Source of the DNA: Janthinobacterium sp. 1_2014MBL_MicDiv
Lineage (GTDB): Bacteria; Pseudomonadota; Gammaproteobacteria; Burkholderiales; Burkholderiaceae_D
Direction: 5' to 3'
Assembly (NCBI RefSeq): GCF_001865675.1
Contig: NZ_CP011319.1
Span: forward strand, 1,922,001 to 1,986,000
Length of the DNA: 64,000 nucleotides
Below, piece after piece: positions 24,085-33,808 of this stretch. The notes under the pieces are model-generated. The model had not been told where the DNA came from. It saw nothing but the letters and a program-made list of their open reading frames with translations, and ran no database searches. Made by a program: the position numbers and the translations under genes. Position 1 is the stretch's first letter. Each line of letters starts with the position of its first letter.

Positions 24085-24593
24085 GCTGCTATCCGCACGA
24101 CGTGAAAGCCTTCTGAAGCCTCGGGCGGCACGAAGTGGCGCGTGATGTCGTCAAATTGCGCATCGCTGGTGGAGAACGGGTGCAGTCCGCTTGCATTGCG
24201 CTGGCGCAAGCGCGCCTTGCATTGTTCGTCCGGCACGTCGAGGTAATGCAGCACGTGCGGCGTGCCCGCCTGCTGGAACAGTTCGCGCATCCAGGCGCGG
24301 CTGGCCGGCGTGTTCGCGGGAAAATCGAGGACAACGGACACGCCCGCCTGCAGCATCTGCAGGGCCAGAGGCGCGATGGCCGCGCGCAGCCGCGCCGCGC
24401 ACGCCACATAGTCGGCCAGGCTGGCGATCTGGCCCGGATACAGCTGCGCCAGCAAGCTGTCTTCGCTGATGCGCACCGTGTGCGGCGCGCTGGCCAGCCG
24501 GGCGCTCAGGGTGGATTTGCCCGAGGCGATCTTGCCGCACACGAGGTGCAGGGTAGGGGCGGGGGAAACGGCAGTACTGGACGTGGCATGCAT
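24081..24593 (-). CDS. AAA-type P-loop nucleotide kinase
   Basis: This 170-aa protein has a Walker A motif GKIASGKST near residue 20 and an Asp-rich strand LDFPANTP that may act as Walker B. The late segment LDVPDEQCKARLRQRN is the lid or Arg-finger region seen in ATP-binding kinases of the zeta-toxin/chloramphenicol-phosphotransferase-like group. It probably phosphorylates a small molecule; the substrate is unknown. Tail-to-tail overlap with lldD shows it is a separate unit. A short inverted repeat at 24654-24677 lies upstream. Confidence 0.8.
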   Translation of the reverse strand: MHATSSTAVSPAPTLHLVCGKIASGKSTLSARLASAPHTVRISEDSLLAQLYPGQIASLADYVACAARLRAAIAPLALQMLQAGVSVVLDFPANTPASRAWMRELFQQAGTPHVLHYLDVPDEQCKARLRQRNASGLHPFSTSDAQFDDITRHFVPPEASEGFHVVRIAA

Positions 24594-24787
24594 GGGCGCT
24601 CGCTAGAAAGGGAAATCAAGCCTGCGAGACGTTTTGACCAGTGACTGCAAATCAAAGCCGCCTCTCAGGCGGCTTTGGCAATGACTATCCTGCTAAGCCA
24701 CCATGGTTCGAATGGCGGCAATAATGGAGGGCAGGGGGCTGTAGGTCGATTGCATGGCACAACGATGCCATGTGATGCATCGTGCTG

Positions 24788-25444
24788 TCAAGCTTGCCCG
24801 ATGCGCGTCCATGGCTCGCGGAACGCCTGCGCATCGAGCGGATGCGCGTGCGGGTCGTCTTGCCGGAACAGGCCGCCGATCAGCATATCCTGGACGGCAT
24901 CCGTGAAGCCGCCGTGAGCGGCGCGGCCCCACTGGCGCCGCGTGCGGGCGAAGACGACGGCCTCTTGCCGCGCGGCCAGCTGCGCCAGCGATGTTTGCAG
25001 GGCGGCGGCCGCATCGGATCCCATGTCCGCGGCGATGGCGCAGACCAGGCGCTGGCCGAATTGCAGGGTCTTGCCTGCGCGGCCCAGCAGCGATTCGTTG
25101 GCCAGGGCGAGGAAGAGGTCGGGCGCCTGGTCGTCTTTCTCGCACGTCGTCCAGGCGGGCGCCCACGCTTCCAGGCTCATGAAGCGGGCTTCGGTGGTCA
25201 CCGGCGTGTGCATCCACTTCGCGTGCGACTTGTCGTCCCAGCCCAGGCGGCCAAAGGCAAGCGGCTTGCCCTTGGGATTGTATTGCAGGCTGCGCATGCC
25301 GGCCTTGCCCCGCGTTCCCGCCTGCGCCACGAGGCCATCGAGGCTGGCGGCAAACGGCGTCCATTGCGCCGCCTCCCATAGCGGCGCAGCGCCGGGCGCG
25401 GCCAGCAGCAGGAACACTTCATAATCACGTGAAAAAAACGCCAT
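24788..25444 (-). CDS. Hypothetical protein, 218 aa
   Basis: The family is not recognised. The protein looks soluble, with several Trp and conserved-looking stretches (SLQYNPKGKPLAFGRLGWDDKSHAKWMHTP and GGFTDAVQDMLIGGLF). ATG 25444 is preceded on its strand by AAGAGGT; a GTG six bases upstream is less likely. It is apparently monocistronic. Its upstream region contains one copy of a diverged intergenic repeat (25472-25505) that recurs near 28818. Confidence 0.6.
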   Translation of the reverse strand: MAFFSRDYEVFLLLAAPGAAPLWEAAQWTPFAASLDGLVAQAGTRGKAGMRSLQYNPKGKPLAFGRLGWDDKSHAKWMHTPVTTEARFMSLEAWAPAWTTCEKDDQAPDLFLALANESLLGRAGKTLQFGQRLVCAIAADMGSDAAAALQTSLAQLAARQEAVVFARTRRQWGRAAHGGFTDAVQDMLIGGLFRQDDPHAHPLDAQAFREPWTRIGQA

Positions 25445-25471
25445 GCACACCTCTTAACAGGTCGACTGGAA

Positions 25472-25505
25472 AATTTGCCACAGGATTATAGTTGCATGAA
25501 AGCAT
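25472..25505. repeat. Diverged intergenic repeat, copy A
   Basis: TTGCCACAGGATTATAGTTG and following bases match 28819-28842 at 21 of 24 positions. The preceding TGGAAAAT is shared with 27931-27938. It lies in the promoter region of the 24788-25444 gene. Confidence 0.4.
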
Positions 25506-25524
25506 AATCCCTGTTCCTGCTGCT

Positions 25525-26310
25525 CTACGCGGCGGCATCGGCAGGCGCCAGGGCCGCGCGCTGGCTGGGGCGCAGCAGGTAGACGCCGTACAGGCACAGG
25601 GGCAGCACCGCCAGCAGGGCGATATAGGGCAGGATCGATACGCCGTCTTCGGCCGGGTGCGGCAAGGTCGCCGTCACCAGCGCGTAGTCCCACAGCCCAT
25701 GCACGAGGACCATGGGCCATATCGAGCGCGTGCGCAGGCGGATGGCCGCATACGCGATTCCCTGCAGGAAGGCGGCCACGGCTTGCCAGAGGGCGCCGCT
25801 GACGTCGCCCGTGGCCGGGCCGTTGGCGGTGTGGGACAGGCCGAACAGCGCCGACGACATCAGGACGGCCGGCCAGACGGCGTAGCGATCCAGCATGCCC
25901 TGCAGTAAGATGGCGCGGAACATCAGCTCTTCCGAGATGGCCACCAGCGCCGTATTGCAGGCCACGATCAGCAGCACGCGCGGCTGCGGCCAGCCGCCGG
26001 CCCAGGCCAGCAACAGCATCAGCAGCGCATACAGCAGGGGCGGCCAGACCAGCCACAGCGTTTTCCACGGCTGCGGCGCGCACAGGCCCGCCGCGCGCCG
26101 CCGGTCCGATGCCCGCAGCAGCGCCAGCGCGAACACGGCGGCCAGCGCCCACGACAGGCCGATGCCGCCGGTGACCGTGGCGGCCACGGGCGCGCGGATG
26201 GCGGACTCGAGCCAGCGGCCGCCCACGGTCAAGCCCAGCCAGACGGCCAGTGCGATGATGGCCAGCGGCATGCCGAGATGGAGGCCCTGCCTGGATGCGG
26301 TCGGCATCAT
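25525..26310 (-). CDS. CPBP-family intramembrane protease
   Basis: This 261-aa integral membrane protein has about seven hydrophobic segments. The CPBP/Abi signature is present: EELMFR (EExxxR), then FGLSHTANG with the second motif His, and VHGLWDYAL with the third. These residues form the glutamate/histidine active site of Rce1-like proteases. In bacteria the family is linked to peptide maturation or immunity, but the target is unknown here. Its ATG overlaps the stop of the upstream diguanylate cyclase (ATGATG), so the two are translationally coupled. Confidence 0.88.
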   Translation of the reverse strand: MMPTASRQGLHLGMPLAIIALAVWLGLTVGGRWLESAIRAPVAATVTGGIGLSWALAAVFALALLRASDRRRAAGLCAPQPWKTLWLVWPPLLYALLMLLLAWAGGWPQPRVLLIVACNTALVAISEELMFRAILLQGMLDRYAVWPAVLMSSALFGLSHTANGPATGDVSGALWQAVAAFLQGIAYAAIRLRTRSIWPMVLVHGLWDYALVTATLPHPAEDGVSILPYIALLAVLPLCLYGVYLLRPSQRAALAPADAAA

Positions 26311-27905
26311 GCTGCTGGCGCCTCCGTGCTGACGCGGTTGCGGCCGCTGTTTTTCGACTGGTACAGCAATGCATCGGCTTCGCGTATCAATTCACTGCTG
26401 TCGGTACGCCGCTCCTGCCCGGGCCGCAGCGTGGCCGCGCCCAGGCTGACGGTGACGACGCCGTTGGCGCTGGCCGCGTGGGGGAGTTGCAGCGCTTCCA
26501 CGGCCGCGCGGATGGCTTCGGCAACGTCCCGCGCGCCCGCGGCGCCGGTGCCGGGCATGATCACGGCGAACTCTTCGCCGCCGTAGCGCGCCGCCAGGTC
26601 TTCGGCCCGGCCGACGCTGCGGGCCACGGCGCCCGCAACGGCTTGCAGGCAAGCGTCGCCGGCCACGTGGCCATACTGGTCGTTAAATTTCTTGAAGAAA
26701 TCCACGTCGAGCATGATCAGCGACACCGCGTGCCCGCTGCGCTGGGCGCGGTTCAGTTCATGCGCCAGCGTTTCATCGAAACAGCGGCGGTTGGCCAGCC
26801 CCGTCAAGCCATCCTGCGAAGCGCGCGCCGCCAGGTCCGCATTGGCGCGCTGCAACTGCGTGCTGGCCTGGCGCAGGCTGGCCTCGATGCGGTCGCGTAC
26901 CGCAATCTGCCGCATCACCTTGCGGAACAGATAAATCAGCGCCGCCCCAGCCGCCAGCGACGCCAGCACGATTTGCGTGCTCAGCCATCGCCACTCGGCA
27001 AAGATGTCTTCCTTCGATAGCCCCGCTGCAACGATGACGGGAAAGCGCTGCAGATGGCGATAGCTGTACAGCCGTTCGGTCTCGTCCACTTTCGCCGTCA
27101 TCATGGCCGTGCCGACCGGGCCTGTTTCGCGGTAGGCGCGCAAGATGGCGCCCGACGAAATATCCATGCCGATGAGCTCGGCCTGGAACGGCCGCCGGTA
27201 GATCAAGGTGCCGTCATCGAGGGCAAAGAATGCCGTGCCCAATTTGCCAAGATTGAGGCTGTCGTAGATGCGTTCGAAGGAAGCGAGCCCCAGGGTGACG
27301 AGCACCACGCCGGCAAACGAGCCGTCCGCCGATGCCACCCGGCGCGACACGGGCAAGACCCATTGCCCGCTCGATTTGCTGAGCACCGGCGCGCCGATAT
27401 GGCTGCCCGGCTGCGCATGTGTCTTGTGATAGGTAAAGTAATCGCGGTCGGAGTTGTTGCCGTCCCGCCCCGCGCCGGACGAGCTGGCAAGCCACTCTCC
27501 CTGCCTGTCAAAGATGAAGACGCCCGTGATTTCCGCTATATTCCTGGGCAACTGTTCCAGCCGGGATTGCAGCCGCTCGCCGCTAGCGTCCATATTGCCG
27601 TCGTGGCGTATTTGTTCGACAATATCGTCCAGCATCACATCGGCGATTTCCAGCTCCATGTACGCTTGTGCGGCCAGGGTGCGCGCCATGTTTTCCGTCG
27701 TCGCCTTCGCTTCGCGCAAGCGCACCTCGCGCGAAGACCAGACGATCCAGACGGTCATGCTCAGCAGCATGGCGCACATGACGAAAAAGGCGATGCTGGC
27801 CAAGGCGGTCACCGGCCGCTTATGTTGGCGCAAGACCTCGGGCTGCGCCGGGACGGCGTCGGTATTGGCTGCTTCCTTGTCTGCTGCGTCCTTTACTGCG
27901 TGCAT
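26307..27905 (-). CDS. Membrane diguanylate cyclase with dCache sensor
   Basis: This 532-aa protein has TM1 at about residues 33-55 and a periplasmic dCache_1-like domain at about 56-300 (FDRQGEWLASSS, DYFTYHKTH, SHIGAPVLSKSSGQWVLPVSR). TM2 lies near 310-330, followed by a short coil and GGDEF domain. The motif reads GGEEF, which is functional, and the I-site RAED is in place. The N-terminus is preceded by a 30-residue charged cytoplasmic tail. It is coupled to the CPBP protease. No strong ribosome site is visible at 27905. Confidence 0.9.
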   Translation of the reverse strand: MHAVKDAADKEAANTDAVPAQPEVLRQHKRPVTALASIAFFVMCAMLLSMTVWIVWSSREVRLREAKATTENMARTLAAQAYMELEIADVMLDDIVEQIRHDGNMDASGERLQSRLEQLPRNIAEITGVFIFDRQGEWLASSSGAGRDGNNSDRDYFTYHKTHAQPGSHIGAPVLSKSSGQWVLPVSRRVASADGSFAGVVLVTLGLASFERIYDSLNLGKLGTAFFALDDGTLIYRRPFQAELIGMDISSGAILRAYRETGPVGTAMMTAKVDETERLYSYRHLQRFPVIVAAGLSKEDIFAEWRWLSTQIVLASLAAGAALIYLFRKVMRQIAVRDRIEASLRQASTQLQRANADLAARASQDGLTGLANRRCFDETLAHELNRAQRSGHAVSLIMLDVDFFKKFNDQYGHVAGDACLQAVAGAVARSVGRAEDLAARYGGEEFAVIMPGTGAAGARDVAEAIRAAVEALQLPHAASANGVVTVSLGAATLRPGQERRTDSSELIREADALLYQSKNSGRNRVSTEAPAA

Positions 27906-28211
27906 AAGCGAAGTTGCATCAATGATATGGTGGAAAATGTTGCCATACTACATTAAACCGCGCTGCTTCATGCGCCATGTACCCGCGAAAGGTCGACTGG
28001 CAAAGTCGATTCGCCTGGCGGCATTGCCCCCGCAACATGGCAACATGCGCTGATCCGCCTGCAAACCGGCGTCATCGGCAAATGGCAGCGGCGTCTTGCC
28101 CGCAACGGCGGCGCTCCTGGCGCCGTCCTTGCGGCCGATGTGCCGGCGAATGTAATGGCAGGCAATCCTGCAATGGTACTCAGGTTTCCGTGCCCGCCCC
28201 TGATGCCAATA
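27906..28211. other. Intergenic region with diverged repeats, 306 bp
   Basis: This contains the upstream region of the diguanylate cyclase and one copy of each of two diverged repeats: TGGAAAAT/TTGCCA-type at 27931-27955 and TGCGCCATGTA-type at 27971-28032. No gene is supported. Confidence 0.4.
27971..28032. repeat. Diverged direct repeat flanking the cytochrome gene, left copy
   Basis: TGCGCCATGTACCCGCG (27971-27987) matches 28695-28711 with one mismatch. The similarity continues with GGTCGACT and GGCATTGCCCC, interrupted by small indels. Confidence 0.45.
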
Positions 28212-28595
28212 TCATCGACTTTTTGCAATCACGCCACTCATGTACTGGTTCAAATCGCGGAAATCCTGCACCCTCCAGGCATACGGCGCTACTTTTACGC
28301 CGTTCTCTTTCAGCGTTTTTGGAATCAAGTCGCCATTGGGACGCAGTATTACCGATGACACGATAACGCCCGGATAATCCTTCAGGCGTTTTCTGAAAGC
28401 CGATGTTGTCAGATCAGGTGTCGGAGGATTGCTTTTATTCGCCAATGGCCCGGTTCCCTTGATATCTGCGCCGTGGCACATGGAACAGCGCTGTATGAAG
28501 AGATTTTTCCCGTTGATATTTTCCGCGAAGGCGGGCGACGTTTGAACCAGCGATAACATTCCCAGTGCGGCGATGAATACTATTTTCATTTTCAT
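28212..28595 (-). CDS. Small exported class I cytochrome c
   Basis: This 127-aa protein has a signal peptide at residues 1-24 (ending PAFAE) and one covalent heme site, CSMCH, near residue 37. The usual distal Met motif is not obvious; the only late Met is in NQYMSG. The axial ligand or coordination may therefore be unusual. It is probably a periplasmic electron carrier. The gene and flanks are visibly less GC-rich than neighbours, and diverged direct repeats lie on both sides. No partner oxidase is adjacent. No strong ribosome site. Confidence 0.82.
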   Translation of the reverse strand: MKMKIVFIAALGMLSLVQTSPAFAENINGKNLFIQRCSMCHGADIKGTGPLANKSNPPTPDLTTSAFRKRLKDYPGVIVSSVILRPNGDLIPKTLKENGVKVAPYAWRVQDFRDLNQYMSGVIAKSR

Positions 28596-28694
28596 TTGTT
28601 ATATGGACTTGTTGTATAAATCAGATCTGAAACGAGAGAAAACCCCGCAGGCGCCGCTGCAATACTGAATTGTCTCGAAACATGTGCGCCGAGA

Positions 28695-28756
28695 TGCGCC
28701 ATGTATCCGCGTCACGCGAGAGGTAGACTTGCTCGCCGGCATTGTCCCACAAGCCC
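28695..28756. repeat. Diverged direct repeat flanking the cytochrome gene, right copy
   Basis: TGCGCCATGTATCCGCG, GGTAGACT and CGCCGGCATTGTCCC align with the left copy at 27971-28032. Confidence 0.45.
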
Positions 28757-28813
28757 CCATATCATGGCCTTCGTTTTCGTGCGATGCCCAGGCGCAAGCT
28801 GAAAGCACGCTTA

Positions 28814-28852
28814 CAAAGTTGCCACATCATTACAGTTGCATGGAATAATAAG
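28814..28852. repeat. Diverged intergenic repeat, copy C
   Basis: It matches copy A at 25472-25505 (TTGCCACA..ATTA.AGTTGCATG). It lies 32 bp upstream of a GNAT gene start. Confidence 0.4.
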
Positions 28853-28883
28853 AGTCGTTTTTTGAACCATCGATTGGAGTTGC

Positions 28884-29447
28884 ATGGCCTACACGAAAAC
28901 CATCACCACCGAGCGCCTGATCCTGCGCAAACCGCAACCATCGGATGAGGCGGACCTGTTCGCCATGCATTCCGACCCTGAAGTGATGCGCTATTTCAGC
29001 GAACCGCCCTGGCAAGATGCCAGCATCGCCGCCAGCAAGCTGGCCGAGGATATCGCCGCCTTCGAGAGGGAAGACTACTTCCGCTTCGCCGTCACGCTGA
29101 AGGCGACGGGCGAATACATCGGCAGCTGCAGCCTGTTCTCCGAGCACCGCCAGAACCGCCGCGCTGAAATCGGCTACGCGCTGGCCCGTCCGCACTGGGG
29201 CAAGGGCTATATGCAGGAAGCGCTGACGGGGCTGCTGGAATACGCGTTCGTCGAGCGCGACCTGAACCGCCTGGAAGCCGATATCGACCCGCTCAATACG
29301 GGGTCGGCCAGCGCCCTGGAGCGCCAGGGTTTTAACCAGGAAGGCTTCTTGCCCGAGCGGTGGATCGTCGCCGGCCAGGTCAGCGATACGGCCCTGTACG
29401 GCTTGCTGCGGCGCACATGGGAAGCGCGCCGCAAGGGCGCCGCGTGA
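28884..29447 (+). CDS. GNAT acetyltransferase (RimJ/RimL type)
   Basis: This 187-aa protein opens with TERLILRKPQPSDEADLFAMHSDPEVMRYF, the classic start of the RimJ/RimL N-acetyltransferase group. The acetyl-CoA binding segment is ARPHWGKGYMQEAL. The acceptor could be a protein N-terminus or a small molecule. It is the first gene of a five-gene coupled run ending with a two-component system; its TGA overlaps the GTG of the SUKH gene. Confidence 0.88.
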   Translation: MAYTKTITTERLILRKPQPSDEADLFAMHSDPEVMRYFSEPPWQDASIAASKLAEDIAAFEREDYFRFAVTLKATGEYIGSCSLFSEHRQNRRAEIGYALARPHWGKGYMQEALTGLLEYAFVERDLNRLEADIDPLNTGSASALERQGFNQEGFLPERWIVAGQVSDTALYGLLRRTWEARRKGAA

Positions 29448-29791
29448 GCGTGCAAGACATCGACGCGGTTCAGCGGGCGCTGGGCTGCGCCTTGCCGGCG
29501 CACTATCTGCACTTTCTCCAGGGCTGGCAAGAGCGCCTGCTCGGCGCACAAGTGCTGCTGTATGGCGCGGACAGTTTGATGGAGCGCAATGCCACCTACG
29601 AGACGCCACTGTCATGCCCCGGCTACATCGCCATCGGCGACGACAGCGGCGGGCGCGCCGTCATGCTGGCGCTCGATGGCGAGGATCGCGCCGTCTACCT
29701 GGTGGGGCATGGCTCCATGCAGCGCGACGATTTCGAGCTGGCCGCCGCCGATTTCGCCGCCTGGCTGGCGGCCGATTGTCCCGTCGACTGA
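29444..29791 (+). CDS. SMI1/KNR4 (SUKH) family protein
   Basis: This 115-aa protein shows the SUKH pattern: ALGCALPAHYLHFLQGWQ, a middle YGADSLMERN, then PGYIAIGDDSGGRAVMLALDG. In bacteria SUKH proteins often act as immunity proteins against nuclease or deaminase toxins, but they also occur alone. No toxin is visible nearby. The start is GTG 29444, overlapping the upstream stop (GTGA). The longer frame from 29360 lies inside the GNAT gene and is rejected. Confidence 0.75.
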   Translation: MSVQDIDAVQRALGCALPAHYLHFLQGWQERLLGAQVLLYGADSLMERNATYETPLSCPGYIAIGDDSGGRAVMLALDGEDRAVYLVGHGSMQRDDFELAAADFAAWLAADCPVD

Positions 29792-29803
29792 GGAGGCAAG
29801 GCG

Positions 29804-30339
29804 ATGCAAGCTGCCGATCTGCCCATGTCCGAGCATCCGCTGGTGACCTTCCGCCACCTGGTGCGCGACGATGCGCGCGCCTGGCATGCATACCTGGACG
29901 ATCCCGCCGTCATCGAGCACACGAGCTGGGACTTGCGTTCCATCGATGACCTGCTGCCCAATTTCGACGGCTACGAATCGGCCGACCCGTGCTCGCCGGT
30001 GCGGCTGGCCGTGGTGCTGCGCGAGGGGGGCCAGCTGGTCGGTACCATCGGCTTCAATGCCGTTTCCCCGCAGCACCGCACGGCGGAAATCGCCTACGAC
30101 CTGGCGCCCGCGATATGGGGGCAGGGCGTGGCCACGGCCATCGTCGCCTCGCTCGTGGACTGGGGTTTCCGGCGTCTCGGCTTCCTGCGCATCCAGGCGA
30201 CCGTGCTGGAGAGCAATAGCCGCTCGCTGCGCGTGCTGGAACGCTGCGATTTTGCCCGCGAAGGCTATCTGCGCAGCTACCGGCAGATTCGTGGAAGATC
30301 CGGCAATTTCTGGCTGTACGCGCGCATCGCCGAAGCTCG

Positions 30340-30343
<4 letters not shown>
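29804..30343 (+). CDS. GNAT acetyltransferase
   Basis: This 179-aa protein has a conserved acetyl-CoA pyrophosphate loop (APAIWGQGVATAIV) and the RimJ-like end RSLRVLERCDFAREGYLR. It is only distantly related to the first GNAT of this run. A good ribosome site (GAGGAGG) precedes ATG 29804. The stop overlaps the start of the response regulator by four bases, so they are coupled. Confidence 0.87.
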
Positions 30344-31036
<693 letters not shown>

Positions 31037-31044
<8 letters not shown>

Positions 31045-32260
31045 GTCGATACGGCGCCGCCTGTTCGCCGCGCTGGCCGGCTTCGCCGTGCTGCTGTGCG
31101 TCTGCTACACGGGGCTGGCGCTGGTGATCGCGTATGTGACGGAAGACATGCTCGTGCAGCGCCTGCTCGAGCGCGAAGCGGCGGCCATCATCCAGCGCTT
31201 GCAGCAACAAGGTGATCTGTCGCCAAGCGGTAGCGACCTCATCACGGTTTATGGCCGCTATCTTGATCTGCCGCAAGTGGTGCGCGAGCAGGTGCCGCCG
31301 ACCGCCCCGCGCGCGGAAGTGTTTACGACGACGGGCCAGCATTATCATGTGCTGGCGCTCGATATCGTTGCCGATGGCCAGCGGCAGCGCTGCTATCTGC
31401 TGGCCGACGTGGCGCCCGTGCTCGTCGTCTCGCGCCTGGCGCAGGAAGTGGGCGGCGTCGTGCTGGGCGTGGCGCTGGCGCTGATCGGCCTGGCGCTGCT
31501 GCTGGCCTATTGGCTGGCGCGCCGCCTCGTGCTGCCCTTGCAGCGGCTGGCGCGCGAGGCACGGGCGCTCACGGCCGGCAGCGCCGTGCATTTCAGCGAA
31601 CGCGACCGGCCTGACGAGATCGGTTTCCTGGCGCGCCGCCTGGAAACCACGTTCGCCGAACTGCAGGCGGTCTTGCGGCGCGAGCACGCGTTTGCGCGCG
31701 ACGTCAGCCACGAGCTGCGCACGCCGCTGACCTTGATGCACAACACGCTGGCGCTGGCCGAGGCGCAACCCCTGACGGCGCAAGGGCAGGCGCAGTTGCG
31801 GCACGGCGTCGACGACATGCGCGCCACCATCGAATTGCTGTTCGCGCTGGCGCAGGCCGAGCAGCTGCCCGGTGACCTGGTGGAGTTGCGCGGCTGCATG
31901 GAACAATGCCTGCTGCGCCTGCTCGAGGAATGGGCATGGGATGCCAGCCTGCTGGCGCTGGACTTGCCCGAGCGGCTGGAGGTGGCCGGCAACCCGCAGC
32001 TGGTGATGTTGCTCATCAATAATTGCCTGGCGAATGCGCTGTTCCACGGCGGCCCCGTTTGCCGCATCAGCATTGCGTTTGCGCAAGGCAGTCTGCACAT
32101 CGTCAACACCGTGCCGGCGGGACAGCCGAGACGCGTGCAGGGCTTCGCCCATGGGCAGAACCTGCTGCTGCGCCTGGCCCAGGCCATGGCCTGGGAGATC
32201 GCCTTCCATCCGGGCGAAAGCGCATATCGCGTGGTCATCGTGCCCGTCCCGGCGCAATAA
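31037..32260 (+). CDS. Sensor histidine kinase with atypical ATP-binding domain
   Basis: This 407-aa protein has TM1 at about residues 8-32, a periplasmic region of about 100 residues, TM2 near 140-163, and a HAMP-like linker. HisKA has His in FARDVSHELRTPLTLMHN. The ATPase domain has an N-box-like LLINNCLANALFHGG but no DxGxG motif; the expected place reads LHIVNTVPAG. It then has GHGQNLLLRLAQAM. This variant occurs in a subgroup of kinases and may still bind ATP, but activity is uncertain. Cognate to the overlapping regulator. Confidence 0.87.
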
Positions 32261-32332
32261 AGAGGCCGGATTTCACCGCGATTTCACCTGTCCCTGCTTA
32301 TGCTGGCGGCTCTTTTACTTGAAGGGAAGCCC

Positions 32333-33214
32333 ATGAAAATCGCCATCAGCCTGCTGATCCTGTCCTGCCTGTGCACGTCCGCGCTGGCCCAGGTGCAATC
32401 GTTGCAGCACAAGGACGACAAGCGCCGCTACATCGTCTACACGCCCGCCGCCTACCACAGCCAGCCGCAGCAGGCGTTTCCCGTCGTCTTCAATTTCCAT
32501 GGCGGCGGCATGAGCATGGCCGAGCAGATGCTGTACACGCAGATGAACAAGACGGCCGAGCAGCAGCAGTTCATCGTCGTCTATCCGCAAGGCATCAAGC
32601 AGGACTGGAACGTGGGCTTCGGCATGGATTACCTGGCAGGCACGGACGACATCGGCTTCACGCAGGCGATGTTGAGCAAGCTCAAGCAGGACTACCGCAT
32701 CGACGACAAGCGCATCTATGCCACGGGCCTGTCGCGCGGCGGTTTCTTTGCCCTGCGCCTGGCGGCCGAGCTGCCCCAGCATTTCGCGGCCGTCGCCTCG
32801 GTGGGCGCGCCGATGCCGGAGCCCGTGGTGCAGCACCACCGGAAGGCGGACAAGGTCGGCATGCTGCTGATACAGGGCACGGCCGACAAGGTGGTGCTGT
32901 ACGAGGGCAAGGCGGCCAGTTATCTGTCGGCCGAGGACACGTTTCGCTACTGGCGCAAGCACAACGGCATCGACGGCGCCACGCCGCAGCCGCGCCTGAT
33001 CGCTGGCGCGGCCGGCGATGCCACGCAGGTGAGCTGGCTGGAGCAGGGCGCGGGCGCCGCGGGCGCCAGCGTGGCATTGGTCACGGTCAAGGATGGCGGC
33101 CATACGTGGGCCGGCGCCGATGCCTTCAATATCGGCCTGCCCATCGGCAAGACGACGCGCGCCATCGATGCGAACGAGGTCATCTGGGAGTTTTTCAGGC
33201 GCCATCGCCGCTGA
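32333..33214 (+). CDS. Secreted alpha/beta-hydrolase esterase (LpqC/PHB depolymerase-like)
   Basis: This 293-aa protein has a signal peptide at residues 1-19 (ending ALAQ). The hydrolase fold has oxyanion motif HGGGMS and nucleophile Ser in GLSRGG. A catalytic Asp is likely in QGTADKVV and the His in DGGHTW. The block VVYPQGIKQDWNVGFGMDYLAGTDDIGF is typical of the LpqC/feruloyl-esterase group. The substrate may be an ester of plant or polymer origin. ATG 32333 follows GAAGGGAAG. Confidence 0.87.
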   Translation: MKIAISLLILSCLCTSALAQVQSLQHKDDKRRYIVYTPAAYHSQPQQAFPVVFNFHGGGMSMAEQMLYTQMNKTAEQQQFIVVYPQGIKQDWNVGFGMDYLAGTDDIGFTQAMLSKLKQDYRIDDKRIYATGLSRGGFFALRLAAELPQHFAAVASVGAPMPEPVVQHHRKADKVGMLLIQGTADKVVLYEGKAASYLSAEDTFRYWRKHNGIDGATPQPRLIAGAAGDATQVSWLEQGAGAAGASVALVTVKDGGHTWAGADAFNIGLPIGKTTRAIDANEVIWEFFRRHRR

Positions 33215-33304
33215 GGCGCATGCCCGCGCGCGCGGGCGAGCCGCCATGCTAGGATGGCGGCCATCGCCGCAGGCGGCAAATCAAGGGAAGGGGGCACGGT
33301 GGGA

Positions 33305-33808
33305 ATGTCAGAAGCAGGTATCGCGGCCATGGCCGAGGCGATCTTTGCCAAGCCCGGCGCGGCCGTGGCGCAGGCGTATTCGGCGCCGGAACGGGAAACG
33401 CTGCATTTCCACACGCCCGCCGAGCTGTGCGCGCATGCGGCCAGGCTGGAGGCCGAAGGGGCAAGCGAGGTTTTCCTGGCCGTCCATTACCCCGACATGG
33501 CCGGGCAGTTCGCGCCGCGCCGCATCGCGCTCGACCCGGCCAAGTGCGGCGGCCTCACCTACCGTCATGTTTGCGAAGGCTGGGGCGTCATCCGCGTGTA
33601 TCTGCGCTTGTCCGGCGGCAAGGGGCTGGACTCGAACGTGGGCGCCAATTCGCAGAAGCGCGCGGAAAAATGGCAACCCCATTACCCGGAATTCGGCCCC
33701 ACCGATGCCTGGGACTGGGCTGCCGTGGGCCGCCATGAACGCCGGCTGATCCGCGTGCTGAAGAAGGTCGCCGCGCAGGATGCGGCGGCGCAGGGGAGCC
33801 TGGCATGA
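33305..33808 (+). CDS. Hypothetical protein, 167 aa
   Basis: The family is not recognised. It is predicted to be soluble. The central region FHTPAELCAHAARLEAEGASEVFLAVHYPDM and the aromatic segment YRHVCEGWGVIRVYLRLSGG look well folded. The start could be ATG 33305 or GTG 33299; both lie after a GGGGG-rich ribosome site. The stop overlaps the next gene (DUF1993) by four bases, so the two are coupled. Confidence 0.6.
   Translation: MSEAGIAAMAEAIFAKPGAAVAQAYSAPERETLHFHTPAELCAHAARLEAEGASEVFLAVHYPDMAGQFAPRRIALDPAKCGGLTYRHVCEGWGVIRVYLRLSGGKGLDSNVGANSQKRAEKWQPHYPEFGPTDAWDWAAVGRHERRLIRVLKKVAAQDAAAQGSLA

Noticed and set aside
24693..25379. 228-codon minus-strand frame overlapping the hypothetical gene at 24788-25444
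   Set aside because: Out-of-frame shadow with Arg/Gly/Pro-rich translation; the other frame has a ribosome site and natural composition.
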